A DNA stretch of 64,000 nt from Pseudacidovorax sp. RU35E. GTDB taxonomy: Bacteria; Pseudomonadota; Gammaproteobacteria; Burkholderiales; Burkholderiaceae_C. The stretch lies in the NCBI RefSeq assembly GCF_900156165.1, contig NZ_FTMY01000001.1:62001-126000 (forward strand), given 5' to 3'. A program made the position numbers and the translations under genes. Under the pieces are notes generated by a model. The model made no database searches, had not been told where the DNA came from, and saw nothing but the letters and a program-made list of their open reading frames with translations. Below, piece by piece: positions 38,501 through 41,500 of this stretch (positions are counted from its first letter, which is position 1; every line of letters begins with the position of its first letter).

Positions 38501-41500
38501 GACGCGCTCATCAACATCCAGGCCAATGGACGCATCTACAGCGCGCAGGGCGTGAGTTTCGACAACCAGCCGCTGACGCAGCTGCCCGCGGGCAGCGGCA
38601 CGCTGCAGGTGCGCATCGACGTCTCGGCCATCACTGACCGGCGCGAGGTGCAGCTGGCCTTCGACCTGCTGGGCTTCGGCAGCCTGGGCAGCCAGGTGAA
38701 GGTGGACAACGTCGGCTTCGTGGTCGACGGCAACCGCGCGCCGCAGAGCGTGGGCGACATCGCCAGCACGGCGCGTGGCCAGGCCGTGCGCATCGACGTG
38801 CTGGCCAACGACGTGGACCCCGACGGCGACCCGATGAGCCTGGCCGTGGTGGGCGCGCCCGCCCACGGCAGCCTGGTGCTCGGCGTGGACGGCGTGCTGA
38901 CCTATGTGCCCAATGCGGACTACACGGGGCAGGACTTCTTCCTGTACCGGGCCACCGACGGCATCGCGCCCGGCGCGCTGACGCGGGTGGACATCCAGGT
39001 CGAGACCGTGAACCTGGCGCCGGTGGCCCAGGCCGACAGCGCCACCACGACGGCCGGCCGCGCCGTCACCATCGACGTGCTCGCCAACGACCGCGACGCC
39101 AACGGCGACGCGCTGGCCATCGTGTCGCTCACGCAGCCGCCGGCCGGGCAGGGCAGCGTGGTGCTGGACCAGGGCCGCGTGGTCTACACGCCGGCCGCCG
39201 GCTTCACCGGCAGCACGAGCTTCAGCTACCGCGCCTCCGACGGCTTCCTGCTGAGCGAGGCGGTGACGGTGAGCGTGACGGTGCAGGCCGTCAACACCGC
39301 GCCGGTGGCGGTGGACGACAGCGCCACCACCGACGAGGACACTCCCCTGGCCGTGGCGGTGCTGGCCAACGACCGCGATGCCGAGGGCGGACCGCTCTCG
39401 GCGGCCATCGTGACCGGCCCCGCGCATGGCAGCCTGCAGGTGCTGGCCGATGGCCGGGTGCAGTACACGCCTGCGGCCGACTACAACGGCGCCGACAGCT
39501 TCACCTATACCGTGAGCGACGGCGAGTTCACCAGCGCCGCGGCCACGGTCCGCCTGACGGTGCGGCCGGTCAACGACGCGCCGCTGCTGGAGGCCCTGGC
39601 CGACGCGCGGCTGGCCGAGGGCGCGGCGCTGGCCGTGTCTGCCCGCGGCAGCGACGTGGACGGTGACGTGCTGAGCTACAGCTTCGAGGCCGCACCCGAC
39701 GGCGCCACCATCGATGCGGCGACCGGCGCCATCCGCTGGACCGCCGGCAACGGCCCCGTCACGCAGCGCTTCATCGTGCGGGTGAGCGACCCGGGAGGGC
39801 TGCGCGCCAGCCGCAGCTTCGACGTCGCAGTCGACAACGTGGCGCCGCAGGTGCGTGCCAGCGGGGCGGCGCTCGCGGTGGCAGGGCAGGACTACGTGCT
39901 CTCGCTGGCCTACACCGACCCGGCGGACCTGCCCACCCAGTGGCTGATCGACTGGGGCGACGGCAGCCGCAGCACGCTGGAAGGCGGCCTGCGCAGCGCC
40001 ACGCACGCCTATGCCGATACCGGCAGCCGCCAGATCCAGGTGACGGCGCGCGATGCCGACGGCGACTGGGCCGCCGCGCCGGTGGCGGTGCAGGTGCGCG
40101 CCGCCAACCGGGCGCCGGCGCTCGACGCCGTGCCCAACCAGCGGGCGGCCGAAGGCCAGCCCCTGCAGCTCGCGCTGCGCGCCACCGATGCGGACGGCGA
40201 TGCGCTGGACTGGCGCCTGCTCACCGGCCCGCAGGGCGCGACGGTGGATGCGCTGGGCGTGCTGCGCTGGCAGGCCGGCAACGGCCCGGCGGTGCAGGAC
40301 TTCGAGGTGCAGGTGGCCGACGCCGCGGGCGCCACCGCCAGCGTGCGCTTCCGGGTGGACGTCGACAACGTCGCACCCACGGTGCGTGCACAGGGCGCGG
40401 CCACCGTGCTGCAGGGGCAGGCCTATGCGCTGGCCTTCAGCTACGCCGACGTCGTGGACACCGTCACCGAATGGCGGGTGGACTGGGGCGACGGCAGCAG
40501 CAGCCGCCTGCCCGGTACCGCGGTGGGCACCACCCATATCTACGACACGCCGAGCGCCGGACGCACGGTGCTGGTCAGCGCCGTCGATGCCGACGGAAGC
40601 TGGCAGGCCACCGCGCTGATGGTGGCCGTGCGCGCGCCCAACACGGCGCCGGTGGCCCGGGCCGACCAGGCCACGGTCGACGCCGGTCAGTCGGTGGAGA
40701 TCGACGTGCGCGCCAACGACAGCGATGCCGAGGGCAGCGCCCTCGTGGTGACGCTGGCGGGCGCCCCGTCCAACGGCCGCGTGGTGCTGCTGGAGGGCGG
40801 CCGCGTGCGCTACACGCCGGCCGAGGGCTTCAGCGGGCGCGACAGCTTCACCTACACGGTGAGTGACGGCGAACTGGCGAGCGGGCTGGCGACCGTGGAC
40901 ATCACCGTGCGTGCGGTGGGGACGCCACCCCCGCCGCCGCCGCCGCCGCCGCCTCCGCCTCCGCCTCCGCCTCCGGTGACGGAACCCCCGGTGACGCCGC
41001 CGCCGGTGGTGCAGCCGCCGGTGACACAGCCGCCGGTGGTGCAACCACCCGTCGTGCAGCCTCCGGTGGCCCGGCCGCCGGTGGTGGCCATGCCGCCGGT
41101 GACCCTTGCGCCGGCGCCCGTGCTGCCCTTCGGGACGTCGCCCGCGTCCGCGTTCACGGTGCCGGTGGACGGGCCCGCCGCGCAGCCGCCTGGCGGCCGC
41201 GTGCCTGAGCCTGCGCTGGGCCTGTCGCCGCGCCCGCTCGAGGGCCTGGGCCAGTGGCGCAGCGACGGCCGCGTCACGATGCTGGCGCAGACCGCGCACA
41301 CCGGCGGCCAGTCCCATCCGCAGGCCAGCGGCTTCGTGGTGATCGAGAGCGGCCGTCCGGCCGACCGTCCGCCCATGGGCGCGCTCAGCGACCTGCTGCG
41401 GCCCGCGCCGGCACCGGCCGATCCGTCCGCACCGATGCAGATCCGCCAGGTGGTGGTCACCGCCGCAGGGCCGCACCTGCGCCTGAGCCAGCCGCTGGAC

